Assembly: GCF_003610255.1 (NCBI RefSeq)
Contig: NZ_RAPS01000001.1
Coordinates: 7,839,001 to 7,903,000, forward strand
DNA length: 64,000 nt
DNA from: Streptomyces sp. TLI_171
Lineage (GTDB): Bacteria > Actinomycetota > Actinomycetes > Streptomycetales > Streptomycetaceae
Direction: 5' to 3'
The notes beneath the pieces were generated by a model. The model ran no database searches. It saw only the letters and a list, made by a program, of their open reading frames with translations, and was not told the origin of the DNA. Shown here piece by piece: positions 42,607 through 50,829 of the stretch. Made by a program: the position numbers and the translations under genes. Positions within the stretch are counted from its first letter, which is position 1. Each line of letters begins with the position of its first letter.

Positions 42607-42621
42607 GATGCGTCATCCGAC
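42607..42621 (-). promoter_or_regulatory. Regulon motif copy 6 (before the SDR pair)
   Basis: Minus strand GTCGGATGACGCATC, 65 bp from copy 5 and in direct orientation. The homology extends over 18 bp (ATGCGTCATYCGACGGCC on the plus strand). Confidence 0.6.
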
Positions 42622-42670
42622 GGCCGCGGCGCCGCCCGGGGTCAGCCGGTCGCCCCGGCGCCGTCTGGGG

Positions 42671-43519
42671 TCAGCCGGTCGCCCGGGCGGCCTCCTCGAT
42701 CACCTCGGCGACCAGCCGCGGACGCGAGACGGCGACCGAGTGCGAGGCCGCCACCTCGGTGACGTGCGCGTGGGCGCGCTGGGCCATGTGGCGCTGCGCG
42801 GCCACCGGGATGTTCAGGTCCTCGGTGGTGACCACGTCCCAACTGGGCTTCTCCTGCCAGGCAGCGACGGTCGCCGGCTCCAGCAGGGCGCTCCGGGCGA
42901 TCGGACGCTGGGTGGCCGCCATCAGCGCCGCCCGGCCCGCGGGGACGTCGGCGGCGAACTGGTGGCGGAACGCGTCCGCCCGGATGTACAGGTCCGTCGT
43001 CGAGCCGCCGCCGGGGAGCGGGTAGGTGACCGGGTCCAGCGTGCCGCCCAGCGTGGAGCCGGGGAACTCGCCGGTCAGCCCCAGCGCCGTCTCCCCGGGA
43101 GCGGGCAGGAACGCGGCCACGTACACCAGCGCCGTGACCTGGGGGTCGCCCGCGCCGGCCGCACTGATCACCGAGCCGCCGTACGAGTGGCCCACCAGGA
43201 CCTTCGGCCCCGGGATGTGGTCGATCACGCTGCGCAGGACCGCCGCGTCGGCGGCGGGCCCGCGCAGCGGGTCGGCGGGGGCGACCACCGGGTAGCCGTC
43301 CGCCCGCAGCCGCTTGATGACGTCGTCCCAGCTGGATGCGTCAGCGAAGGCGCCGTGCTCCAGGACGATCGTCGGCCGGGCGCCGACCGTGACCGAGTGC
43401 GCCGGGGTGGACGCGCTCGCCGTCCCGACCACGGCCGTGCCCAGGGCGAAACTCGTCGCCAGGGCCCACACCGCCGCGGTCGCCGGTCCACGCTTCCGGT
43501 TGCTCTTGCCTGCTGCCAT
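42671..43519 (-). CDS. Exported alpha/beta hydrolase
   Basis: This 282-residue protein has a basic N-terminus and signal peptide (AAVWALATSFALGTAVVGTA, SAS cleavage region). The fold follows: TIVLEHGAFADASSWDDVIK, nucleophile elbow VLVGHSYGGSVIS, ALVYVAAFLPAPGE, and late His in AASHSVAVSRP. This subgroup resembles esterase-like proteins often misnamed hydroxynitrile lyases. A copy of the shared motif lies 85 bp upstream. Confidence 0.87.
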   Translation of the reverse strand: MAAGKSNRKRGPATAAVWALATSFALGTAVVGTASASTPAHSVTVGARPTIVLEHGAFADASSWDDVIKRLRADGYPVVAPADPLRGPAADAAVLRSVIDHIPGPKVLVGHSYGGSVISAAGAGDPQVTALVYVAAFLPAPGETALGLTGEFPGSTLGGTLDPVTYPLPGGGSTTDLYIRADAFRHQFAADVPAGRAALMAATQRPIARSALLEPATVAAWQEKPSWDVVTTEDLNIPVAAQRHMAQRAHAHVTEVAASHSVAVSRPRLVAEVIEEAARATG

Positions 43520-43604
43520 GGGAATTGCCCTTCGGATCCGGCGGAATCGGGTGACGTCGCGTCACCTCGCTGCACCCACCCTGGCGTTCCCGGTCACCCC
43601 GGCA

Positions 43605-43619
43605 GATCCGTCATCCGAC
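43605..43619 (-). promoter_or_regulatory. Regulon motif copy 7 (before hydrolase 43519)
   Basis: Minus strand GTCGGATGACGGATC, 85 bp before the hydrolase start. Its core is also a dyad, CCGTC-ATCC-GACGG on the plus strand. Confidence 0.6.
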
Positions 43620-43700
43620 GGTCCGACTCGGCTCCGCCGCCCGCCGAGCCTCCGCACACCCGGCCCCCGTACACCTAAGCCGCCCGCCCCCCGGCCTACG

Positions 43701-43715
43701 GTCAACTGACTGATG
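43701..43715 (+). promoter_or_regulatory. Regulon motif copy 8 (before gene 43790)
   Basis: GTCAACTGACTGATG, 74 bp before the ATG of the SRPBCC-like gene and divergent from copy 7. Confidence 0.6.
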
Positions 43716-43789
43716 CGGCCCAGCCCTTCGCGCGGCGACAGTGAGTGCCGACCGGCCGGAACCGCTCCGGCCCCGCTCCGGAGGACTTC

Positions 43790-44221
43790 ATGACCGTCGT
43801 CGCCTTCTCCCTCGTCTCCGCGCTCACCCAGTCCGGCGTGATGGAGGTCCTCACCGACTTCAGCGCCGGCCGCCCCGCCGCCTGGCCAGGCATCGACGCG
43901 GACCACTTCCAGGTCCACGGCCAGGGCGACGGCTGGGCCGAGGTGACCGAGGGCACCGCCGCCGCGTGGGAACGCGCCCGCTACGACTGGGAGCCCGGGG
44001 GAGACCGGGTCACCATCACCACCCTCGACTCCAAGCTCTTCGGACCCGGCGGCGGCTGGGTCTTCCAGCTCACCCCGCAGGGCGAGCGCACGCTCGTCGA
44101 GGTCCAACTGACCAGGACGCCCGGCACCCTCAAGCAGAAGCTGCTGGCCTCCCTGCTCCCCGTGGTCGGGCCGTCGCAACTGCGCAAGTCCTTCGCCGGC
44201 CCGCTGAAGTCCCACCCGTGA
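43790..44221 (+). CDS. Small SRPBCC-like (START-fold) protein
   Basis: The protein has 143 residues from an ATG with GGAGG 5 nt upstream. Strand-rich sequence (DHFQVHGQGDGWAEVTEGTA, RVTITTLDSKLFGPGGGWVF) and a C-terminal helix (TLKQKLLASLLPVVGPSQLR) fit the Bet v1/SRPBCC fold used for lipid or aromatic ligand binding. This is the last gene on the right with a copy of the shared motif. Precise role unknown. Confidence 0.65.
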   Translation: MTVVAFSLVSALTQSGVMEVLTDFSAGRPAAWPGIDADHFQVHGQGDGWAEVTEGTAAAWERARYDWEPGGDRVTITTLDSKLFGPGGGWVFQLTPQGERTLVEVQLTRTPGTLKQKLLASLLPVVGPSQLRKSFAGPLKSHP

Positions 44222-44306
44222 GGCCGACGGCCCGTCAGTGACCGCTCGGCGGCCGGGGCGCAGCCACGCACCACCGTCGGACGGGCCGTCACCATGCCCG
44301 GCATCC

Positions 44307-44924
44307 TCACCGCAGCTCGGCGGTCCGAGGCGGTCGCTGCGCATCGGCATCGGGCAGCGCCCGCGACTGCCCGGCGGGCGCGTTGCCGGGTCGGGCGGCG
44401 AACAGGTGGGCCATGGAATGCTCCAGCGGTGCGGGTGGTCGGGGTGTCGCGTAGCGGTGCGCGGGCAGGTCGCGGTCCTCGAGCGGCTTCCAGCTGCCGC
44501 TGCCGCCGGCCCACGCGGAGCTGTCGACGGTCAGCAGCAGGCTCGTCGGTGTCCTGCAGCTCCGGCAGTTCACCGGGTACGGGTCGGTGGTGTGCCAGGA
44601 GGCGTAGCCGCCGACGCGCCATCCGGGCGGCATGGACAGGTCGTACTGGTAGCAGACCGGGTCGGCCTCGTTGTCGTCCGCGCCCAGCTCGGCCGCTTCC
44701 TCAAGGGCGTCCTCCCGGGCGTCGATCCGGGTCCGGAGGTCCTCGGGCAGGAGACCGGCGAACGGATACGTCGTCACCTGCTCCGGATGCAGCACGCAGG
44801 GCTCGGGAACGAATCCGTCGTACCCGACGGCCGGGGGCGCCGCCAGCAACTCGCCGATCGCCCGGGACCGCCGCCAGCGCAGGTGCAGCCGGGGGGCCGT
44901 GCCCCGGTCGGATGCCGTTCTCAT
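44307..44924 (-). CDS. DUF1963-like hypothetical protein
   Basis: The protein has 205 residues. Its middle (VPEPCVLHPEQVTTYPFAGL, YQYDLSMPPGWRVGGYASWH, CRSCRTPTSLLLTVDSSAWA) matches the C-terminal half of YwqG/DUF1963 proteins as I remember them, including a CxxC pair. The expected N-terminal half is absent, so it may be a short variant or a truncated gene. Its ATG overlaps the stop of the SDR gene (ATGA), suggesting translational coupling. Confidence 0.5.
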   Translation of the reverse strand: MRTASDRGTAPRLHLRWRRSRAIGELLAAPPAVGYDGFVPEPCVLHPEQVTTYPFAGLLPEDLRTRIDAREDALEEAAELGADDNEADPVCYQYDLSMPPGWRVGGYASWHTTDPYPVNCRSCRTPTSLLLTVDSSAWAGGSGSWKPLEDRDLPAHRYATPRPPAPLEHSMAHLFAARPGNAPAGQSRALPDADAQRPPRTAELR

Positions 44925-45678
44925 GTCCGGCCGGGGAACCCGCCCAGGGCCCGGGAGCGCTGTGCGACGAGATCGTCGTAGGTGCCGTCGCGCTCGGCCC
45001 AGCGGTGCCCGACAACGCCCTTCACGAGGACTTCGCCCGGGGTGGGGTCCTGCGAGAGCAGGTGCATGACTTCGGCGGCGAAGTCGTCGAGTGGCAGAGC
45101 GTGCGGGTTCACCTTGTCCTGGCCCGCCGTGGCGACCGCCGGGGGACGAGCTCGACGACGCCGACACCCGTGCCGTCGAGCTGCGCCCGCAGCGCCTCCG
45201 AATAGGCGTGCACCGCGGCCTTCGAGGCGGCGTAGCTGGGCATGGGCGGGAACGGCAGAAAGGCGATGCCGGAGGTGACGGTGATGAAGGTGCCGGCGCC
45301 CCGCCGGACCAGGTGGGGGGTGAAGGCGTCGATGACCCGGATGGTGCCGACCAGGTTGGTGTCGATCGTCGTCTCCGCCGCTTCGAAGTGCGCGGGATCG
45401 CGCAGGTCCTCCAGGAGCATGACGCCCGACATGGTCACCACGGTGTCCAGGTCGGGGTAGCGGTCGAGCACGGCGTCGCGAGCGGATTGGACGGACGGAC
45501 CGTCGGTGACGTCGAGGCGGAACGTACCGAAGCCTTCTCCGGCGAGTTCCAGGAGCGCGTCCGGGTTCCGGCCGCCGACGGCCACGGTGCTGCCGGCTGC
45601 GGCGAACCGGCGGGCCAGTTCCCGCCCGATACCCGAGGTACCGCCGACGACGAGGACGGTGCGATCGGAGAGATCCAC
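44921..45678 (-). pseudogene. SDR-family oxidoreductase gene with one homopolymer frameshift
   Basis: From the ATG at 45678 the frame has a complete SDR core: VLVVGGTSGIGRELARRFAA, LDVTDG, VVTMSGVMLL, ITVTSGIAF and YAASKAAVHAYSEALRAQLD. After VGVVELVP the frame is lost in a run of five G (45141-45145, plus strand). With six it continues PAVATAGQDKVNPHALPLDD and RWAERDGTYDDLVAQRSRAL to a TGA at 44921, which overlaps the next start. The restored frame gives a normal SDR and a normal gene junction, so a sequencing error is more likely than a dead gene. Confidence 0.75.
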
Positions 45679-45741
45679 GAGATCTCCTTCGAGATGAGGG
45701 CGCCGCTGACGTTCGGGCCGCGGCGCAGACAGTGAGGTTCA

Positions 45742-45757
45742 CGTCCTTCGAAGGACG
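45742..45757. promoter_or_regulatory. Perfect 16-bp palindrome between divergent SDR and XRE genes
   Basis: CGTCCTTCGAAGGACG is fully self-complementary and lies 64 bp from the SDR start and 108 bp from the XRE start. It is the obvious candidate binding site for the XRE regulator. Confidence 0.6.
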
Positions 45758-45864
45758 GTGCCGTCACAGTCTTGGCGGGATCCGACGGGCGTGGCAGAGC
45801 CCCCGTCCTCCCTGGTCCTGCCAGGGCCCCCGCTGAGGCGCGCGACCCACATTACGGTGGCGGT

Positions 45865-46710
45865 ATGAACCATGAGGAACCCGGCAGACGGCTCGGCAGC
45901 TACCTGCGCGCCCGGCGTGAGCTGGTCACCCCGGCCCGGGCAGGGCTCCCGTCCGGCGGCAACCGCCGCGTACCGGGCCTGCGCCGCGAGGAAGTCGCCC
46001 TGCTCGCCGGGATCAGTCCCGACTACTACCTGCGCTTGGAGCGGGGCCGCGACAGGAACCCCTCGCCGCAGGTCCTCGAGTCACTCGCCCGGGTTCTGCA
46101 ACTCGACGACATCGAGCGGACGTATCTGCTCGGACTCGCGGCGGCACGCCCGAGGGCGCCGCGCCGCAAGCAGCCCGAGCACGTGCCGGCGCGTGTGCAC
46201 GAGTTGCTAGCCCACCTTCAGGTCCCGGCGTTCGTCGAAGGACGCGCGTTCGACGTGCTGGCCTCGAACCCGATGGCCGTCGCGCTGTCCCCGCGCCTGC
46301 GGCCCGGCGAGAACCGGCTTCGTTCCCTGCTCCTCGATCCCGAGGAGCAGGCTTTCCACCAGGACTGGCCGAAAGCCACCTCCGATTTCGTCGCCGCGCT
46401 TCGCACCACGATCGGGGACGACACCGACGACCCCCGGTTCGTCGAACTCGTCGGAGAACTCGCCCTGTCCAGCGAGCGGTTCCGCACTCTGTGGGCCCGC
46501 CACGACGTTCGGAGCCTCGACGGAGGCACCACGACGGTTCACCACCCGGTCGTCGGCGAACTCCGCCTGCACCGCGACAAACTCCCCATTGCCGACGTGA
46601 TCCTCGTCGTCCACTACCCCGACAAGGACAGCGAGAGCGACGAAAAGCTGCGGCTCCTCGCCGCACTCGCGGACACCGGGAGCCCGGCCGGCGGATCGTC
46701 AGGGCCATGA
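45865..46710 (+). CDS. XRE-family regulator with MmyB-like sensor domain
   Basis: The protein has 281 residues. An HTH at about 8-75 (LGSYLRARRELVTPARAGLP, VPGLRREEVALLAGISPDYY, LRLERGRDRNPSPQVLESLA) is followed by the PAS-like MmyB ligand-binding domain (AFDVLASNPMAVALSPRLRP, TTTVHHPVVGELRLHRDKLP). These regulators are common in actinomycetes next to the single SDR they repress. The divergent SDR gene and the palindrome at 45742 fit that pattern exactly. Confidence 0.9.
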   Translation: MNHEEPGRRLGSYLRARRELVTPARAGLPSGGNRRVPGLRREEVALLAGISPDYYLRLERGRDRNPSPQVLESLARVLQLDDIERTYLLGLAAARPRAPRRKQPEHVPARVHELLAHLQVPAFVEGRAFDVLASNPMAVALSPRLRPGENRLRSLLLDPEEQAFHQDWPKATSDFVAALRTTIGDDTDDPRFVELVGELALSSERFRTLWARHDVRSLDGGTTTVHHPVVGELRLHRDKLPIADVILVVHYPDKDSESDEKLRLLAALADTGSPAGGSSGP

Positions 46711-47185
46711 TCACCGTCGGCCGGAAGCCGTGCGGGCGGGCGTTGGAACGCGGGCTTTTCACTGGCCTCGGCGCGCCGGTCACTGAAGGCACCCCTGGAG
46801 AGTCAGGTCCCGAGGGGAGGTGGACGCCGGCGGGTAGAAGCCCTGCAAGCGCTGCCGAGTGACGGTCTGCGGTGGTGTCCTTCGGGATGCCGTCGGCGCG
46901 CCGCGGCGCCCGCCCCGGCCCGAGGGGTCCGTGCCGCCCGTCGGAGCGTCTCTGCTGTCCCGGCCGCGGCGAAAGGCCCGTTGAGGCCGGGCTCCGTCTC
47001 CACGCGGCCGCGCCCGGGCCGGGGCGCTTCCCCGCCGGGTGGGTCTCAAGCGTCGTGGCGAAGTCGACACCCGGGACGTCGTGGCGCTCCGGCCGCGTGC
47101 TCGACGCACCCCTCTCGTTGAGAGGCGTCACCGCGGGGCGATCCGCCGACCGCCCGCGGTCTGCGATCTCATCCGACCGAAGCGG
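46711..47185. other. Stretch without a gene
   Basis: It lies between the convergent XRE and SDR genes. Long open frames are present on both strands but are Arg/Pro-rich with no domain. I see no clear terminator hairpin. Confidence 0.45.
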
Positions 47186-48181
47186 CTACTCGGCGGACCC
47201 GGCCGTTCGGCTGTCCGTCTCATCGAGCCTGGTCGGTGAGGTGAACGTCGGCCGGGTGCCGGTCAGCTCGCAGCTGGCCGCCCACAGACGTGCCGCGGTC
47301 GTGGTGTCGACCAGGTGGTTCCAGAGGGGTTCGGTCCTGGGCGTGCCGCGCAGGCCGAAGACGCGGGGGCTCCACATCTGGCCTCCGCACACGTTCGGGT
47401 CGAGCGTGGCCCGTACGGCGGGCCACGCGGCAGCGTCCTTGCCCTGGACGAGGAGACCGAGTGGGAGGTGGCTCAGCCGCTCGCCGGTGGTCCGGGTGTG
47501 GACCGGCGGGCGCGCAGGGGTGAGGGAGTCGAGCGCGCCTCCGGGGTGGACGATCACGCTCAGCGTCGTGCTGCCGGCAGCACGCAGGCGGCGGTCGAGT
47601 TCGAGGGCGAAGAGCATCTGGGCCAGCTTCGACCGGCCGTAGCTGCGCTTGGGCCGGTAGTCGTGCGTGCTCTGGAGATCGTCGAGGTCCAGGCGTTCGG
47701 ACTTGGCGGCGAAGCTGCCGGTGGTGACGATCCGGCTTGCCGGGCTTGCCATGAGCAGGGGTGTCAGCCAGTGGGTGAGTGCGAAGTGCCCGAGGTGGTT
47801 GGTGGCGAACATCAGCTCGTGGCCGGCCTTGGTCTCGCGGCGCGGCGGATTGTCGAGTGCCACGCCGGCGTTGAGGACGACCGCGTCGAGGCGGTCCAGT
47901 TCGAGGGCGGCGACGGAGGACTCGAGCGAGGCGAGATCGGCCAGGTCCAGGCGTAGGTGCTTCACCTTGGCGCCGGGGACGCGCGAGCCGATCGAGGCGA
48001 TAGCGGCGTCGGCCTTCGCGGTGTCGCGGCTACCGAGGACGACGGTGGCCCCGGTGCCCGCGAGCTGCTCGGCGACGAAGTACCCGATGCCCGCGTTGCC
48101 GCCGGTGACCAGGAAGCTCTTTCCCTCGGCGCGGGGCAGGCGGTGAACATTCCACGGGGTGTCCTTGGGGACGGAGGACAT
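47186..48181 (-). CDS. SDR-family oxidoreductase (retinol-dehydrogenase-like)
   Basis: The protein has 331 residues: SFLVTGGNAGIGYFVAEQLA, VVLGSRD, LRLDLADL, AVVLNAGVALD, FATNHLGHFALTHWL, IVTTGS and the active-site YGRSKLAQMLF (YxxxK). The extended C-terminal part (NVCGGQMWSPRVFGLRGTPR) is typical of the larger retinol-dehydrogenase/WW-oxidoreductase-like SDRs. GGGAG precedes the ATG. It is divergent from the beta-glucosidase gene. Substrate unknown. Confidence 0.88.
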   Translation of the reverse strand: MSSVPKDTPWNVHRLPRAEGKSFLVTGGNAGIGYFVAEQLAGTGATVVLGSRDTAKADAAIASIGSRVPGAKVKHLRLDLADLASLESSVAALELDRLDAVVLNAGVALDNPPRRETKAGHELMFATNHLGHFALTHWLTPLLMASPASRIVTTGSFAAKSERLDLDDLQSTHDYRPKRSYGRSKLAQMLFALELDRRLRAAGSTTLSVIVHPGGALDSLTPARPPVHTRTTGERLSHLPLGLLVQGKDAAAWPAVRATLDPNVCGGQMWSPRVFGLRGTPRTEPLWNHLVDTTTAARLWAASCELTGTRPTFTSPTRLDETDSRTAGSAE

Positions 48182-48537
48182 GACGGGCTCCCGGGGCTCG
48201 GAGTGGTCTGGCGAGGGGCGGGGCCGCACCTCCAAGATCCGGTCCCGCCCAGTCCCTACCGTCCCGGAGGTCGCTCACATCCCACCGTCAGGTCGCTGTC
48301 ACAGCCGCCGCCCGACACCGCTCCGGCCCGTCCGATCCTGTTCCGTCGTCCGTCGCAGCCGATCCCCGTGCCGAACGCACGTCTCCGCTCGTGCAGTTCC
48401 CCGCGCGGGAGCGCAGTGGCAGGACTGCGCAGGGTCAGCGAACAGATCTGGATATAGTTCAGTAATTGTTTAGTCAAAAGATGAATCGGCCATGGTCATC
48501 CCTGTTGAACAGGCGTTTCCCGGTTCATCATCGTCAG
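48182..48537. promoter_or_regulatory. Divergent promoter region before the GH1 gene
   Basis: A perfect -10-like TATAGT lies at 48453-48458 in an AT-rich patch without a good -35. A 13-bp dyad CCTGTT-G-AACAGG at 48501-48513 is a possible repressor site that would sit between the promoter and the chosen GTG. Confidence 0.45.
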
Positions 48538-49923
48538 GTGTCTACTCTTCTCTTCCCTCCCGGCTTCGTCTTCGGCACCGCCACGGCCGCCTACCAGATC
48601 GAGGGCGCCACCCAGGCCGACGGCCGCGGCCCGTCCATCTGGGACACCTTCAGCCGCGAGCCCGGCCGGGTCCTGAACGGCGACACCGGCGACACCGCCT
48701 GCGACCACCACCGCCGCTGGCCCCAGGACGTGGCCCTGCTGCGCGACCTCGGAGTCGACTCCTACCGCTTCTCCATCGCCTGGCCGCGCGTCCAGCCGAC
48801 CGGATCGGGCCCCGCCAACCGCAAGGGCCTCGACTTCTACTCGCGCCTCGTCGATGCCGTGCTCGCCGCGGGCATCGAACCGGCCGTCACCCTGTACCAC
48901 TGGGACCTGCCGCAAGCCCTGGAAGACCACGGAGGATGGCGCGAGCGCGACACCGCGCACCGCTTCGCCGAGTACACCGCCATCGTCGCCGACACCCTCG
49001 GCGACCGCGTCCCGCGCTGGATCACCCTCAACGAGCCGTGGTGCAGCGCCTTCCTCGGCTACGCCAGCGGCCACCACGCCCCCGGCTCCCGCGAAGGCAC
49101 CCCCGCCCTCGCTGCCGCCCACCACCTCCTGCTGGGCCACGGACTGGCCATGGACGCTCTCCGGGCGGTCGGCGTCCGAGAAGCCGGCATCACCTTGAAC
49201 CTGGACCACGTGATCCCCGCGACGCCGACCGACGAGGCCGCCGCCCTGCGCGCACGCACCCAGCGCAACCTCATCTGGACCGACCCCCTTCTGCTGGGCC
49301 GGTACCCGCTCTCCGAACAGGACACCTGGCAGCAGCTGATTGTCGATCAGACGTTCCGCCGCGACGGGGACCTGGCGACCATCTCCGCCCCCCTGGATTT
49401 CCTCGGCATCAACTACTACACCCCCAGCGTGGTCCGCGACGCCCCCTACCGGCAGCAGGACCCCGCGCTGCGCGATGCCATGGACAACCGCTTCGAAGGC
49501 GTCCCCCAGCCCGAAGCCCGCCACACCGCCATGGACTGGCCTGTCGTCCCGCACACCCTGCGCGACCTGCTCACCGACCTGAAGGATCACTACGGCGACG
49601 CCTTGCCGCCCGTCCACATCACCGAGAACGGATCCGCCGAACACGACACCGTGCGCGCCGACGGCTCCGTCGACGACCCCGACCGTGTCGCCTACCTCTC
49701 CGAACACCTCGCCGCCGTCTCCGACGCCCTGCGCGAAGGCGTCGACGTCCGCGGCTACTACGTGTGGTCCCTCCTCGACAACTTCGAATGGGCCTACGGC
49801 TACGACCGCAGGTTCGGCATCGTGCACGTCGACTACCCCACCCAGCGCCGCACGCCCAAATCCAGCTACCACTGGTACCGCCGGACCATCGCCGCAAACC
49901 GCACCGCCCGCCGGGCCCCGTGA
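48538..49923 (+). CDS. Beta-glucosidase, glycoside hydrolase family 1
   Basis: The protein has 461 residues from the GTG that starts VSTLLFPPGFVFGTATAAYQ. GH1 landmarks are FGTATAAYQIEG, the acid/base Glu in WITLNEPWCSAFLGY (NEP), FLGINYYTP, the nucleophile Glu in VHITENGSAEHD (TENG) and WSLLDNFEWAYGYDRRFGI. It cleaves beta-glucosides to glucose in the cytoplasm. An in-frame ATG at 48481 would add 19 residues, but the family starts near the GTG; neither has a strong ribosome site. No transporter gene is next to it. Confidence 0.92.
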   Translation: MSTLLFPPGFVFGTATAAYQIEGATQADGRGPSIWDTFSREPGRVLNGDTGDTACDHHRRWPQDVALLRDLGVDSYRFSIAWPRVQPTGSGPANRKGLDFYSRLVDAVLAAGIEPAVTLYHWDLPQALEDHGGWRERDTAHRFAEYTAIVADTLGDRVPRWITLNEPWCSAFLGYASGHHAPGSREGTPALAAAHHLLLGHGLAMDALRAVGVREAGITLNLDHVIPATPTDEAAALRARTQRNLIWTDPLLLGRYPLSEQDTWQQLIVDQTFRRDGDLATISAPLDFLGINYYTPSVVRDAPYRQQDPALRDAMDNRFEGVPQPEARHTAMDWPVVPHTLRDLLTDLKDHYGDALPPVHITENGSAEHDTVRADGSVDDPDRVAYLSEHLAAVSDALREGVDVRGYYVWSLLDNFEWAYGYDRRFGIVHVDYPTQRRTPKSSYHWYRRTIAANRTARRAP

Positions 49924-50829
49924 CCCGCCGGCCAAACCTTGATCGCCGCTGGCGGGCGGATTGCGGTCCATCGGCACCGGGGGCGGTCGTGACGTATTTC
50001 CACCGACAACGCCCCGTGCTCTGCGACACCACTGAGTACGACCTGCGGGGACGTTTCCCTACGCGTGCGACTGGGGGCTCGTCACACGGTCACGGGGTCG
50101 GTTTGTCGAGCTTTCGCCAGCATGAGTGTGCACACGACGAGACGAGTGAGTCGTGGCACGAACCGAACCGGGAACCCGGCGCAGACCCTGTGACTGCACG
50201 GCGACGCCTCCGGCGGGTTCCGCGCTCGATCGCCGGGCAGGAGGAGGCGAACCCGTCGACTTCCCGTCCAGGGCGACAGCACGGTCGGCGCGGCGACCTG
50301 CGACGGTGACCGCGTCACTGCTCGAACGCGGGCCGTTGCCGAGAACGGCGGCATCGCTCCTCGGCAAGGTCATCGCGGTGATCCGCCGTCGGTAGGGCGC
50401 ACTGCCGTCGTGGAGGGATCCCGACCGTCACGCCCCCGCCGCGCGCCAGCCTCGAAGCGTCACCGGCCCGTTGAGCGGTCCGCCGGTCCGCTGCGGCAGG
50501 AGGCCGCCCGGACTCCGGAGCACACCGCGGGCATGTCGTTCGTGGGCGGCGACGGCGTGCGGGCGCGAGCTGCGGTCAGGCATGGGGAAGCGGTGGTTCC
50601 GAGACCAGGGCCAGGTCCGGCGGGCGCCGGCTCCCCGGCCCTCATCGGCAACGGCCGCCTCGACCTCCTCGCCACCTGACCAGGCTGGTCGGCGAACTCG
50701 CCATCCCCGGCGGGGAACTCCGCACGGCCAAGAACAACGTGCAGCCGCACCACACCGCTTGTGTCAGGCTCCGACGAGGCGGCTCTTGCGGAACCGGGAC
50801 TCGTACTTGAGGCCCCGTCAGAGACGGGT
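49924..50829. other. 900-bp stretch without an intact gene
   Basis: Most of it shows nothing protein-like. Around 50650-50790 one plus frame reads TRLVGELAIPGGELRTAKNN and then VQPHHTACVRL, which looks like the tail of a real but unidentified protein, without start or flanking domain. It is probably a deletion scar. Confidence 0.4.

Noticed and set aside
42608..43624. CGTC-N4-GACG dyads as an ordinary palindromic operator
   Set aside because: Only some copies are symmetric, whereas all eight share the one-sided AT[GC] extension and orientation toward the gene, so an asymmetric motif describes them better.
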